NCBI RefSeq assembly: GCF_003473545.1
Contig: NZ_QUCM01000009.1
Location: 1-64,000 of the forward strand
Source of the DNA: Clostridium sp. AM22-11AC
GTDB lineage: Bacteria > Bacillota > Clostridia > Lachnospirales > Lachnospiraceae
Direction of reading: 5' to 3'
Length of the DNA stretch: 64,000 nt
Numbering within the stretch: the stretch's first letter is position 1; every line of letters starts with the position of its first letter. This document shows positions 38,187 to 46,856 of the stretch, in pieces. Both the position numbers and the translations under genes were made by a program. The notes below the pieces were generated by a model, which worked only from the letters and a program-made list of their open reading frames with translations, was not told the origin of the DNA and made no database searches.

Positions 38187-38523
38187 TGGAGCTGAGGGGA
38201 ATCGAACCCCTGTCCGAAAATCAATTCCCTGTTCTTCTACTATCATAGTTCCTTATTTGACATTCCCTCTACCGTCCGGGAAGAAACACTCTGACGGTTT
38301 TAGTAGCTTCATAATACGCCCGCATGCGCAAAGCTTTGCATGTGTCGTTTCCTACATAGTCGATGCCAGGGCCTTAAAGTGTAGGTGCCTTAAGTCTGAC
38401 AGCTGCCATTAGGCAGCGTATGCTAATTCGTCGTTAGCGTTTATTTTTAATTTTGCCATTTAACCCATCGCATGGGGATAGCTTCACCAGCTGCATGACC
38501 CCCGTCGAAACCAGTACAACCCC
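38187..38523 (-). ncRNA. ssrA: tmRNA (transfer-messenger RNA)
   Basis: Read on the minus strand, the 5' end GGGGTTGTACTGGTTTCGACG and the 3' end TTCGATTCCCCTCAGCTCC form the tRNA-like domain; GGGGTTG (38523-38517) pairs with CAGCTCC (38194-38188). The resume codon GCA at 38456-38454 opens a tag reading frame AKLKINANDELAYAA ending in TAA at 38409. The discriminator A is at 38187 and CCA is not encoded. It rescues stalled ribosomes and tags incomplete proteins for proteolysis. Holin and endolysin genes abut its 3' end. Confidence 0.95.
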
Positions 38524-38583
38524 TGAATGGAATACTCAGTTTTTGTTTATCTGGTAGGCCAACGAAGAAATGCTACTCTTAGT

Positions 38584-38612
38584 ATCATATCATTTTCATT
38601 CTTTTATGTCAA
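38584..38612 (-). promoter_or_regulatory. ssrA promoter
   Basis: On the minus strand TTGACA (38612-38607) and TATGAT (38589-38584) are 17 bases apart. The transcript would start near 38577, with about 50 bases removed to form mature tmRNA. Confidence 0.7.
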
Positions 38613-38810
38613 TACAGCAGAGGGGAGAATTGTCTGCATTTTGTGTAAGATAATGTGCCATTTATTTGTCAGGTATTTGTAATAAACAGGCAAATCATTA
38701 TTAAGAGAAAAGAAAACAAAAATAATCTTAATCTGCTAGAATAGAATTATAAAAGAGGTCAGCAGATGTCCTCTAAAGGAGAAGAAAACAGTAAAAGGAG
38801 GAAACGTATT

Positions 38811-39569
38811 ATGAAGAAAACTTATAGAAACATGGCGCTGGCGGCAGCTTGTGTTTTAACGGCAACAGGACTTTGGGGATGCAGCACCAGTGTGCAGATC
38901 CCGGATACTGTAAAGGTGCAGCAGGGAGATAGCAGTGACAACCGTATTACAGTAAGCGGTATGGAAGAAGTAAAGGCAGTGCCGGATATGGCCCAGATCC
39001 AGTATAGTGTATACACACAGGCAGCGACAGCCCAGGAATGCCAGGAAGAAAATGCGAAAAATGTAAATCAGACCCTGGAGACTTTAAAAGGTCTGGGAGT
39101 GGAAGAGAAGTCCATCCAGACATCGGATTATGGTTTGAGTCCTATTTACGATTGGAATTCCGGACGCCAGAAGATTACAGGTTATCAGATGAGTACCAGC
39201 ATCACAGTTTCAGATATCCCGGTAGAAAACGCAGGAAAGATCATTACAGCTTCTGTAGCTTCCGGTGTCAATGAACTGGACAGTGTTCAGTATCTTTGCA
39301 GTGACTATGATGAAAAATATCAGGAAGCATTGAAAATGGCTGTAGAAATGGCAAAGAACAAGGCAGATGCCATGGCAGAGGCTGCAGGAATGACGGTTGT
39401 AAAGGCAGTAAATATATCGGAAGATGGTTATTATCCTCAGGCGAGATACAATACAGCAGGTGCTTCTGCCAAGCAGATGATGATGGAGGATGCTGCTGCA
39501 GATATGGGCGTTATGCCGGGAGAAGTGTCCATAGAAGCCCAGGTAAGCGTAACTTTTGAGATGGAATAG
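38811..39569 (+). CDS. SIMPL (DUF541) domain lipoprotein
   Basis: A 252-residue exported lipoprotein with lipobox GLWGC (Cys24). It contains the SIMPL domain: ITVSGMEEVKAVPDMAQIQYSV, GYQMSTSITVSDIPVENAGKII and ALKMAVEMAKNKADAMAEAAG. Members are found across bacteria (YggE, BP26); a general role in envelope or oxidative stress is suggested, but the biochemical function is unknown. ATG 38811 follows AAAAGGAGG. A 17-bp perfect-stem terminator follows. Confidence 0.88.
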   Translation: MKKTYRNMALAAACVLTATGLWGCSTSVQIPDTVKVQQGDSSDNRITVSGMEEVKAVPDMAQIQYSVYTQAATAQECQEENAKNVNQTLETLKGLGVEEKSIQTSDYGLSPIYDWNSGRQKITGYQMSTSITVSDIPVENAGKIITASVASGVNELDSVQYLCSDYDEKYQEALKMAVEMAKNKADAMAEAAGMTVVKAVNISEDGYYPQARYNTAGASAKQMMMEDAAADMGVMPGEVSIEAQVSVTFEME

Positions 39570-39615
39570 AATGAGTGCGTTAGCGCGTGTTTGTGAGTCA
39601 ATAGATACACAAATT

Positions 39616-39667
39616 AAAAGAGGGATGTCACCCGGCTTAAAAAGCCGTCAGGTGACATCCCTCTTTT
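39616..39667. terminator. Strong bidirectional terminator
   Basis: AAAAGAGGGATGTCACC (39616-39632) pairs perfectly with GGTGACATCCCTCTTTT (39651-39667); a smaller hairpin CGGCTT/AAGCCG sits in its loop. It separates the convergent SIMPL and purine permease genes. Confidence 0.9.
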
Positions 39668-39723
39668 GAGGATAGAAAAGAGACCAGATTAATAATGAAA
39701 CATTTTAAACATTCTGAACATCA

Positions 39724-41052
39724 TTAATTGGCTTTTTTATCTCTTGGAAGTGTTACATTCAGGATAATAGCTACTAATGTAGCAATAACTACCGGAGATT
39801 TTCCGAAAATAGTTGTTACCCATGCAGGGAATGCGGAAAGGGACGCAGACGCCTGAGAAACACCCATACCAAGAGCTGCTGCAAGACCTACGATAGAGGT
39901 ATTGCGGTAGTTCATATCTTCTGTCATAACCAGTTTCATACCGGTCATGGCGATGGATGCGAATACGGAAACGGTTGCACCGCCCAGTACTGCATATGGA
40001 ATAGTTGTTAAAAGAGCAGAGAATTTAGGAAATACACCTGCAATAAAGATGATCACAGCTGCAAGACCAAGAGTTACTCTGTTTACAACTTTTGTAGTAG
40101 CAACGATACCAACGTTCTGGCTGTAAGTTGCAGTAGGAAGACATCCTAAACATGCGCCGACCATATTGGAAACGCCGTATCCAAGGATAGCACCCTGAAG
40201 CTCATTTGTAGTTGGTTCACGGTCTAAACCGCCGGAAGTAGTAGCGGAGAAGTCACCGATAGCCTGTACAGAGTTGATGACAAACAGCAGTCCTAAGGCG
40301 ATACATGCAGATGGTTCAAAAGTAATGCCGAAATGCAGGACCTGAGGAAGCTGGAACACACCAGCCTGAGCTACGTTGGAGAAACTTACCATACCAAAGA
40401 AGCTGGAAAAGATATATCCGATGATCATACCAATCAGGATAGATGCCAGTTTTAAAAATCCTTTTGCAAAATGATTTAAACCAGTAACAACTACCAGAGT
40501 AAAGATAGCGACCAGCCAGTTCTGCCAGGAACCATAAGTAGCGCTTCCTGTACCTCCCGCCATATAGTTGATAGCAGTTGGGTAAAGGGAAAGGCCGATG
40601 GTGAAAACTACGGTACCGGCGATTAAAGGTGGGAAGAACTTACGGATCTTTTTGATCGTCAGTCCTACAAGGATAGCACAGACACCGCCTACGATTTGGG
40701 CGCCCAGGATAGCCGGGATGCCGCCTTGATCAGCAATGGCCTGCATACTTGGCACATAGGCGAAACTTACACCGATGATAACGGGAAGTCCGGCACCTAA
40801 GTGAAAACCTGTCTTCTTTCCGATTGGGAAGAGCTGCAGGAGAGTAGCAAGTGCAGACACAACTAAAGATGCCTGTATCAGCAGTACACGGTCTGCGGTT
40901 TCAAGACCGGCTGCACCGGAAATGATGATGGCAGGTGTAACGCAGCCTACGATCATTGCCACAACGTGCTGTAATGCCAGAGGAAATGCCTGGCTTAATT
41001 TCGGCACGCCGTCTAATTCAAATAAAGATCCTTCTTTACTGGTTGTATTCAT
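39724..41052 (-). CDS. Purine (xanthine/urate-type) permease, NCS2/NAT family
   Basis: A 442-residue carrier with about 12-14 membrane segments. The NAT signature QNVGIVATTK is present, preceded by TSGGLDREPT. The family imports xanthine, uric acid or uracil with H+ or Na+. Its place as the last gene of a ygeX-ygeY-ygeW-carbamate kinase operon points to xanthine or urate rather than uracil. ATG 41052 is the start because AAAGGGGG is eight bases away; the in-frame TTG two codons upstream is too close to the site. It lies 18 bases after the carbamate kinase gene. Confidence 0.88.
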   Translation of the reverse strand: MNTTSKEGSLFELDGVPKLSQAFPLALQHVVAMIVGCVTPAIIISGAAGLETADRVLLIQASLVVSALATLLQLFPIGKKTGFHLGAGLPVIIGVSFAYVPSMQAIADQGGIPAILGAQIVGGVCAILVGLTIKKIRKFFPPLIAGTVVFTIGLSLYPTAINYMAGGTGSATYGSWQNWLVAIFTLVVVTGLNHFAKGFLKLASILIGMIIGYIFSSFFGMVSFSNVAQAGVFQLPQVLHFGITFEPSACIALGLLFVINSVQAIGDFSATTSGGLDREPTTNELQGAILGYGVSNMVGACLGCLPTATYSQNVGIVATTKVVNRVTLGLAAVIIFIAGVFPKFSALLTTIPYAVLGGATVSVFASIAMTGMKLVMTEDMNYRNTSIVGLAAALGMGVSQASASLSAFPAWVTTIFGKSPVVIATLVAIILNVTLPRDKKAN

Positions 41053-41070
41053 ATGCAATGCCCCCTTTAT

Positions 41071-42024
41071 TTACGCTAAATGGATATGGGTACCGGTCTT
41101 GCCCTGGATACCGTCTTTTGCTTTCTCCAACAGCGTAATGAGCGCAGTGCGTCCTGGTTTTGATTCAGCAAATTTAACAGCAGCCTGAACTTTTGGAAGC
41201 ATAGAGCCAGGAGCGAAATGTCCTTCTTTGATGTACTTTCTAGCTTCTTCGGTTTCAAGGTCATCCAGCCATTTTTCTTCCGGCTTTCCGAAGTTAATAG
41301 CAACTTTTTCAACAGCAGTGAGGATGATAAGGAAATCTGCATCCAGATTTTCAGCTAACAGCTCACTTGCAAAGTCTTTATCGATAACAGCGCTTGCGCC
41401 CTTTAAGTGGTTGCCCTGTCTTGTAACAGGAATACCGCCGCCGCCGCAGGCAATTACTAACTGACCGGAGTCAACTAAGGAACGGATCGCGCCGATCTCA
41501 ACGATCTCAGCTGGCTTTGGAGAAGCAACAACACGACGGTAGCCTCTTCCGGAGTCTTCTTTCATGATATATCCGTACTTTTCTTCAGCAATCTTAGCCT
41601 GTTCTTCTGTCATGAAGTGACCGATTGGCTTGGATGGAGCGTCAAAAGCAGGATCATCTGCGTCTACACGTACCTGAGTGATCATGGTAGCAACCGGGAT
41701 ATCATAGATATTGCGGTTGTAAAGCTCTTCTCTTAAAGCATTCTGTAAGTCATAGCCGATATATGCCTGGCTCATTGCAACACAGACAGAAAGAGGAGTG
41801 TTAGGCTGGTTTGCATCTTCACGGCTTAATGCAGCCATAGCGTTGTTGATCATACCAACCTGCGGACCGTTTCCGTGAGCTACGATCACTTCGCAGCCTT
41901 CCTCGATCAGGTCTACGATAGCCTTAGCGGTGATCTTCACTGCCTTCATCTGCTCAGGAAGAGTATTTCCTAAAGCATTGCCGCCCAGAGCAATGACGAT
42001 ACGTTTTTTCTTCTTGTTTTCCAT
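41071..42024 (-). CDS. arcC: Carbamate kinase
   Basis: A 317-residue amino-acid-kinase-fold enzyme. Signature parts are IALGGNALGN, AHGNGPQVG, GRGYRRVVASPKP, ACGGGGIPV and the DKDFASELLAENL region. It converts carbamoyl phosphate and ADP to carbamate and ATP, the ATP-yielding last step of anaerobic purine or arginine breakdown. Placed after the ygeW carbamoyltransferase, it matches the position of E. coli yqeA rather than an arginine deiminase operon. AAGGGG is upstream of the ATG. Confidence 0.94.
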   Translation of the reverse strand: MENKKKKRIVIALGGNALGNTLPEQMKAVKITAKAIVDLIEEGCEVIVAHGNGPQVGMINNAMAALSREDANQPNTPLSVCVAMSQAYIGYDLQNALREELYNRNIYDIPVATMITQVRVDADDPAFDAPSKPIGHFMTEEQAKIAEEKYGYIMKEDSGRGYRRVVASPKPAEIVEIGAIRSLVDSGQLVIACGGGGIPVTRQGNHLKGASAVIDKDFASELLAENLDADFLIILTAVEKVAINFGKPEEKWLDDLETEEARKYIKEGHFAPGSMLPKVQAAVKFAESKPGRTALITLLEKAKDGIQGKTGTHIHLA

Positions 42025-42144
42025 TGTTAATTACCCCTTTTTTCGATAAAAAGAGCCACCGGTAGCCCGAGTGCGTCTGACAGAAAGCCATTTACGACGC
42101 GCTCCGGTCCGGCAGCTCAGAAACACCTATCTTTTAACTAGATT

Positions 42145-43338
42145 TTATTTGAATACTCTTGGAGTTCCTTTTTCTTCCAGTTTCTTTAAGATCTCAGCAG
42201 GATCAGCAAACTTAGCCAGCATGATCATAGCTGCGATAACGTATGGCTTGTAGCTTGCTTCTTTGTACAGAGGATCACGGTAACGATCGAATACAGAAGC
42301 CTCAACCTCGCCGTCCTTGCAGCTTACGCCGTTGATATCAGCTGGTAAGCAGTGCAGGTACAGAGCCTTTCCGTCCTTGGTTGTCTTCATCAGCTCTTCT
42401 GTACAGCACCAGTCTTTGTGCTCTGCGTTCTGAGCTAACAGTTCTTTCTCAAGAGCCTTGATGCCATCGGTATCGCCTTCAGCATACAGGTTGGTTCTCT
42501 TTTCCATAGCTGCAAATGGAGCCCAGCTCTTTGGATAAACGATATCAGCATCCTTGAATGCGTCAGCCATGTCATGAGATACACGGAAGGAACCGCCGGA
42601 CTTCTCAGCGTTCTTTCTGGCAACTTCTTCAACTTCTGGCATTACTTCGTAGCCTTCTGGATGAGCCAGAACAACTTCCATACCCATACGTGTCATCAGA
42701 CCGATAACGCCCTGAGGAACGGATAATGGCTTGCCGTAAGATGGAGAGTAAGCCCATGTCATAGCCAGCTTTTTGCCCTTTAAGTTCTCTACGCCGCCGA
42801 ATTCATGGATGATGTGCAACATATCAGCCATACACTGGGTAGGATGGTCGATATCACACTGTAAGTTTACTAAGGTTGGCTTCTGCTCCAGGATACCATC
42901 TTTGTAACCCTGGGTTACAGAATCAACAACCTCATGCATGTAAGCGTTGCCCTTGCCGATGTACATATCATCGCGGATACCGATAACGTCAGCCATGAAA
43001 GAGATCATGTTAGCTGTTTCACGTACAGTCTCGCCATGGGCAACCTGAGACTTGCCTTCGTCCAGATCCTGAACTTCCAGACCAAGCAGATTACATGCAG
43101 AAGCAAAAGAGAAACGGGTACGGGTAGAATTATCGCGGAATAAGGAAATACCCAGACCGCTCTCAAATACTTTTGTAGAAATATTGTTCTCTCTCATGTA
43201 ACGGAGAGCATCAGCAACAGTCCAGACAGCTTCCAGCTCGTCGTCTGTCTTCTCCCAGGTCAGGAAGAAATCGCCTTCGTACATTTCTTTGAAGTTTAAT
43301 GCTTTCAGCTTGTCAATGTAATCCTGTAATGTTTTCAT
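42145..43338 (-). CDS. ygeW: Knotted carbamoyltransferase YgeW
   Basis: A 397-residue member of the aspartate/ornithine carbamoyltransferase superfamily, YgeW branch. The carbamoyl-phosphate loop is STRTRF (71-76), HPTQ lies in the QCDIDHPTQCMADM stretch, and HCLPAD closes the active site. It is longer than ornithine carbamoyltransferase. The natural substrate is a ureido compound of purine breakdown according to work on the ygeW-ygeX-ygeY cluster; the exact molecule is not certain. It sits between ygeY and carbamate kinase, supplying carbamoyl phosphate to the latter. AAAGGAGA precedes the ATG. Confidence 0.93.
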   Translation of the reverse strand: MKTLQDYIDKLKALNFKEMYEGDFFLTWEKTDDELEAVWTVADALRYMRENNISTKVFESGLGISLFRDNSTRTRFSFASACNLLGLEVQDLDEGKSQVAHGETVRETANMISFMADVIGIRDDMYIGKGNAYMHEVVDSVTQGYKDGILEQKPTLVNLQCDIDHPTQCMADMLHIIHEFGGVENLKGKKLAMTWAYSPSYGKPLSVPQGVIGLMTRMGMEVVLAHPEGYEVMPEVEEVARKNAEKSGGSFRVSHDMADAFKDADIVYPKSWAPFAAMEKRTNLYAEGDTDGIKALEKELLAQNAEHKDWCCTEELMKTTKDGKALYLHCLPADINGVSCKDGEVEASVFDRYRDPLYKEASYKPYVIAAMIMLAKFADPAEILKKLEEKGTPRVFK

Positions 43339-43437
43339 GATTCAATTCTCCTTTTATATGTAGGTTTATGGAATTTAAAGAATTTCTTGATGGAAGCGCA
43401 GCCCCGAAGGGCCACGCAGACTGGCTAAAATAATTGA

Positions 43438-44754
43438 TTACTTGCAGTAAACAGTTGGAAGAGCTGCATATACAGCTGCACAGGTTACCAGATCCTGTTT
43501 CCAGGTCTTCTCGTTCGGAGCATGAGCCTGAGCCTCAGCGCCTGGTCCAAAGCCGATGCAAGGGATTCCGTTACGTCCCATGATGGATACGCCGTTGGTA
43601 GAGAAGGTCCACTTGTCAGTCAGAGGACGAGCGGTTCTCATAGCCAGAGTTTCCTCAGCACCGATACGCTCTTCACCGTACAGGTTGTGGTAAGCTTCTT
43701 CCAGAGCCTTGGTTACATCATGATCCTTCGGGATTACCCATGTTGGGAAGTAGCACTCGATTGGATATACCAGATCAGTGTAGGAAGGACGATTGTATTC
43801 GTACATGGAAACCTTAACGTCATCGCCGTACTTCTTAACAGCCGGAAGGGCACGGATCTCGTCTAAGCAGCTTTCCCATGTTTCTCCGGCGGTCATACGA
43901 CGGTCAAGAGATACTGCACAGGAGTCAGCAACTGCACAACGGCTTGGGGAGGTGAAGAAGATCTCGGATACAGTTACAGTACCACGTCCAAGGAAGTTAG
44001 CCTCTTCCCATTCTGGATTGTATTTCTTGTCTAACATCTTAACAAGGCCCTTAACTTCCTTGTCATCAGCTGCGTCGTTCTCGTTCAGAGCACGAACGTC
44101 CTGAAGGATGTCAGCCATCTTGTAGATAGCGTTGTCACCACGCTCTGGAGCGGAACCATGGCAGGAAACGCCCTTAACGTCGATACGGATTTCCATACGT
44201 CCTCTCTGTCCACGGTAGATACCACCATCAGTTGGCTCTGTGGAAACTACGAATTCAGGACGAACTTTGTCTTCGTTGATGATATACTGCCAGCACAGAC
44301 CGTCACAGTCTTCTTCCTGAACAGTACCGGTTACTAATACAGTGTACTTGTCAGACAGCATGCCTAAGTCTTTCATGATCTTAGCGCCGTAAACAGCAGA
44401 TACGATACCGCCACACTGGTCAGATACGCCACGGCCGCCGATCTCGGTCTCGTTCTCATATCCCTCGTATGGATCGAAGTTCCAGTTATTTCTATTACCA
44501 ATACCTACAGTATCGATATGAGCATCAAATGCGATCAGGGTTTTTCCGGTTCCCATATAGCCAAGTACGTTGCCCATTGGGTCGATCTCAACTTTGGTGA
44601 AGTCTAACTTTCTCATTTCTTCTGCGATGCGGGTGATGTGAGCCTTCTCGTCACAGCTCTCACCTGGGTTCTTAACGATCTCACGTAAGAACTTAGTCAT
44701 ATCTTTCTGATAATTCTGAGCTGCTTCTTTGATTTTTGCGTAATCCAGATTCAT
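43438..44754 (-). CDS. ygeY: YgeY-type M20 hydrolase
   Basis: A 438-residue M20/ArgE-DapE metallohydrolase. Metal-site segments are FDAHIDTVG and [12 protein letters not shown], with [13 protein letters not shown] in the lid domain. It is annotated as selenium-metabolism hydrolase in databases, but its constant partners are YgeX and YgeW; the set is needed for anaerobic urate degradation in gut bacteria. ATG 44754 is chosen because GAGGAGG sits eight bases upstream; nine extra in-frame codons upstream have no site. Third-last to the permease in a five-gene operon. Confidence 0.92.
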   Translation of the reverse strand: MNLDYAKIKEAAQNYQKDMTKFLREIVKNPGESCDEKAHITRIAEEMRKLDFTKVEIDPMGNVLGYMGTGKTLIAFDAHIDTVGIGNRNNWNFDPYEGYENETEIGGRGVSDQCGGIVSAVYGAKIMKDLGMLSDKYTVLVTGTVQEEDCDGLCWQYIINEDKVRPEFVVSTEPTDGGIYRGQRGRMEIRIDVKGVSCHGSAPERGDNAIYKMADILQDVRALNENDAADDKEVKGLVKMLDKKYNPEWEEANFLGRGTVTVSEIFFTSPSRCAVADSCAVSLDRRMTAGETWESCLDEIRALPAVKKYGDDVKVSMYEYNRPSYTDLVYPIECYFPTWVIPKDHDVTKALEEAYHNLYGEERIGAEETLAMRTARPLTDKWTFSTNGVSIMGRNGIPCIGFGPGAEAQAHAPNEKTWKQDLVTCAAVYAALPTVYCK

Positions 44755-44801
44755 TTTAAATATCCTCCTCTTGTTTTGCAATTACTTTTGATGGTTAATA
44801 G

Positions 44802-46009
44802 TTATTTGTCAAGGCCTTTCCATACAATGTTCTTGTAGCGATCAGGATCGGTATCGCCCTCTGTAGAGAAGAGCAGTACTTTGGAGTTTTCATCCAGGCC
44901 AATGTCATTTCTTAAATCTTTGTATTCGTCCATGGTCATCATAGCTGCTAATGCACCGAATGGAGCAGCACCGGACTCACCGGAGGTGATCGGAGCATCG
45001 CCCTTAACAGGAGCAGCTAACATACGCATACCATTTGCAGCAACCCAGTCAGGAGCAGCAATGAATACTTTTACATGGTTCTTTAAGATGTCCCAGGAAA
45101 TGGTGTTCGGTTCACCACATGCAAGACCTGCCATGATGGTCTGCATATCGCCGTCTACAATGCGGATGTCTCCATCACCGGCAGCAGCACCCTTGTAAAG
45201 ACATGCAGCAGCTTCAGCCTCAACAACTACGAATGTAGGTAAGTTGTCAGCATACAGATTGGAGAAGTAACCAACAACTGCACCAGCTAAGGAACCAACG
45301 CCTGCCTGTACGAAGATGTGGGTAGGACGCTCACATCCCTGAGCTTTTAACTGTTCACCAGCTTCCATTGCCATGGTGCCGTATCCCTGCATGATCCATG
45401 CCGGGATCTCTTCGTAGCCGTCCCAGGCAGTATCCTGTACGATAACACCTCTTGGAGTTTCATCCGCTTCCTTAGCAGCCAGACGAACACAGTCATCATA
45501 GTTTAATTCCTGGATGTCTACCTGAGCGCCTTCTTTTGCGATATTCTGAAGACGGGTCTGAGTAGTTCCCTTAGGCATATGAACAACTGCCTTCTGTCCA
45601 AGACGGTTAGCAGCCCATGCAACACCACGGCCGTGGTTGCCGTCTGTTGCTGTAAAGAAAGTAGCCTGTCCGAATTCTTTTCTTAACTGTTCGGAAGTAA
45701 GTACGGAATAGGGAAGTTCAGAAACATCCTTTCCGGTTTTTTTGCGATGTAACGAGCCATTGCAAAAGATCCGCCCAGTACCTTAAATGCGTTCAGACCA
45801 AAACGGTAAGACTCATCCTTTACATATACTTCCTTAACTCCTAAATAGGAAGCCATGTGAGGCAGCTTGGTTAATGGTGTTTCGCTGTACTGAGGAAAGC
45901 TCTCGTGGAAAGTACGTGCCTTTTTGATCTCCTCAAGTCCCATAATTGGAAGGTTTTTGTCATCTGTTTTAGGCATCTTGTTTACTGCCCACAGAATCTT
46001 CTGATCCAT
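44802..46009 (-). pseudogene. ygeX: 2,3-diaminopropionate ammonia-lyase YgeX (DpaL), with frameshift in an A7 run
   Basis: A fold-type II PLP enzyme that splits 2,3-diaminopropionate to pyruvate and ammonia. The N-terminal frame (ATG 46009) runs through VYVKDESYRFGLNAFKVLGG, with PLP-lysine Lys76, to ARYIAKK. There a run of seven A (45737-45743, T on the plus strand) shifts the frame and it soon stops. The other frame continues TGKDVSELPYSVLTSEQLRK..., then DGNHGRGVAW, GVGSLAGAV and GESGAAPFGAL to the end at 44802. One extra A restores a normal protein of about 400 residues. A -1 ribosomal slip or polymerase slippage on A AAA AAA would also restore it. It is either a sequencing error, a mutation or a slippage switch. 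Confidence 0.85.
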
Positions 46010-46142
46010 TTTATATTGTATCAATTTAATTTCTTTCCGGCTAGTCCAAAATAGGATTGATTGCAAAAGAAGAGTGAAAATGTCTCCAAAAAACATCTGA
46101 AAAATAAATTTGAAAAAAATTAAAAAAATTTCAAAAAAACTA

Positions 46143-46171
46143 TTGCCAAACTGAAAAACCTATGGTATATT
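46143..46171 (+). promoter_or_regulatory. Promoter of the tRNA-Leu pair
   Basis: TTGCCA (46143-46148) and TATATT (46166-46171) with a 17-base spacer, 13 bases before the first tRNA. No separate promoter is needed for the second tRNA 40 bases on. Confidence 0.6.
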
Positions 46172-46183
46172 ATAACACGTGCT

Positions 46184-46267
46184 GCGGGAGTGCTGGAATT
46201 GGCAGACAGGCAAGACTAAGGATCTTGTGGTTGCATGATCGTGTGGGTTCAAGTCCCATCTCCCGCA
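46184..46267 (+). tRNA. tRNA-Leu, anticodon AAG
   Basis: An 84-base class II tRNA. The acceptor arms GCGGGAG/CTCCCGC pair perfectly; the anticodon stem CAAGA/TCTTG encloses loop CTAAGGA with anticodon AAG; a long variable arm and TTCAAGT T-loop follow. The discriminator is A and CCA is not encoded. It reads CUU and, if A34 is converted to inosine, also CUC. Confidence 0.93.
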
Positions 46268-46307
46268 CTGGTACTAAAAAGTACCGTGCTTAACTAAATA
46301 AGCAAAT

Positions 46308-46391
46308 GCAGAAGTGGCGGAATTGGCAGACGCGCACGGTTCAGGTCCGTGTGGTAGTAATACCTTGAGGGTTCGACTCCCTTCTTCTGCA
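46308..46391 (+). tRNA. tRNA-Leu, anticodon CAG
   Basis: An 84-base class II tRNA. Acceptor arms GCAGAAG/CTTCTGC; anticodon stem CACGG/CCGTG with loop TTCAGGT (anticodon CAG); long variable arm; TTCGACT T-loop. CCA is not encoded. It reads CUG and is co-transcribed with the preceding tRNA-Leu. Confidence 0.95.
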
Positions 46392-46498
46392 GGATTTAAA
46401 CAGGAACTTGGAAACAGGTTCCTGTTTTTCTTTTGCAAAAATGATGAGTGCAATCTTGTGTTGGCTTTCGGCACGGGGATTGGAAAGAGGAATGAAAA

Positions 46499-46852
46499 AT
46501 GGATTTTTACAAACGTCTGGGGATCGTATGCCGGGCAGTGCCGGAGGGAAAAGTCATTACCTATGGTCAGGCAGCTCTTTTGTGCGGTTATCCAAAGAAT
46601 GCCAGACAGGTGGGTTATGGGTTAAAAAAAGAGCTGGCAGGAGATGTGCCAGCTTATAAGGTAGTAAACAGCCAGGGAGTTCTTTCCGGTGCCGCTTCTT
46701 TTGAGCATCCGGGTCTTCAGCGGATACTCCTGGAAGAAGAAGGGATAGAAGTCTCTATGGACAACAAAGTAGATCTAAAGAAATATGGATGGAAAAATTC
46801 CCTGGAAGATGCAGAATTTTTCCGGGAAACATTTCGCAGGAAGGGGATCTAG
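46499..46852 (+). CDS. Alkyltransferase-like protein (MGMT fold without the acceptor cysteine)
   Basis: A 117-residue protein equal to the C-terminal DNA-binding domain of O6-methylguanine-DNA methyltransferase: VPEGKVITYGQAALLCGYPKNARQVGYGL is the helix-turn-helix with arginine finger. The active-site motif PCHRV reads PAYKV at 51-55, so Ala52 replaces the acceptor Cys and Tyr53 the His. It therefore cannot take up an alkyl group. Alkyltransferase-like proteins bind O6-alkylguanine and hand the lesion to nucleotide excision repair; they usually carry Trp here. Some 30 extra C-terminal residues are basic. It ends four bases from the convergent kinase gene. Confidence 0.85.
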   Translation: MDFYKRLGIVCRAVPEGKVITYGQAALLCGYPKNARQVGYGLKKELAGDVPAYKVVNSQGVLSGAASFEHPGLQRILLEEEGIEVSMDNKVDLKKYGWKNSLEDAEFFRETFRRKGI

Positions 46853-46856
46853 TTAT

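Noticed and set aside
42025..42144. GC-rich 120-base gap between ygeW and carbamate kinase as a mobile element
   Set aside because: It has some inverted repeats but no terminal repeats, target duplication or second copy in the window.
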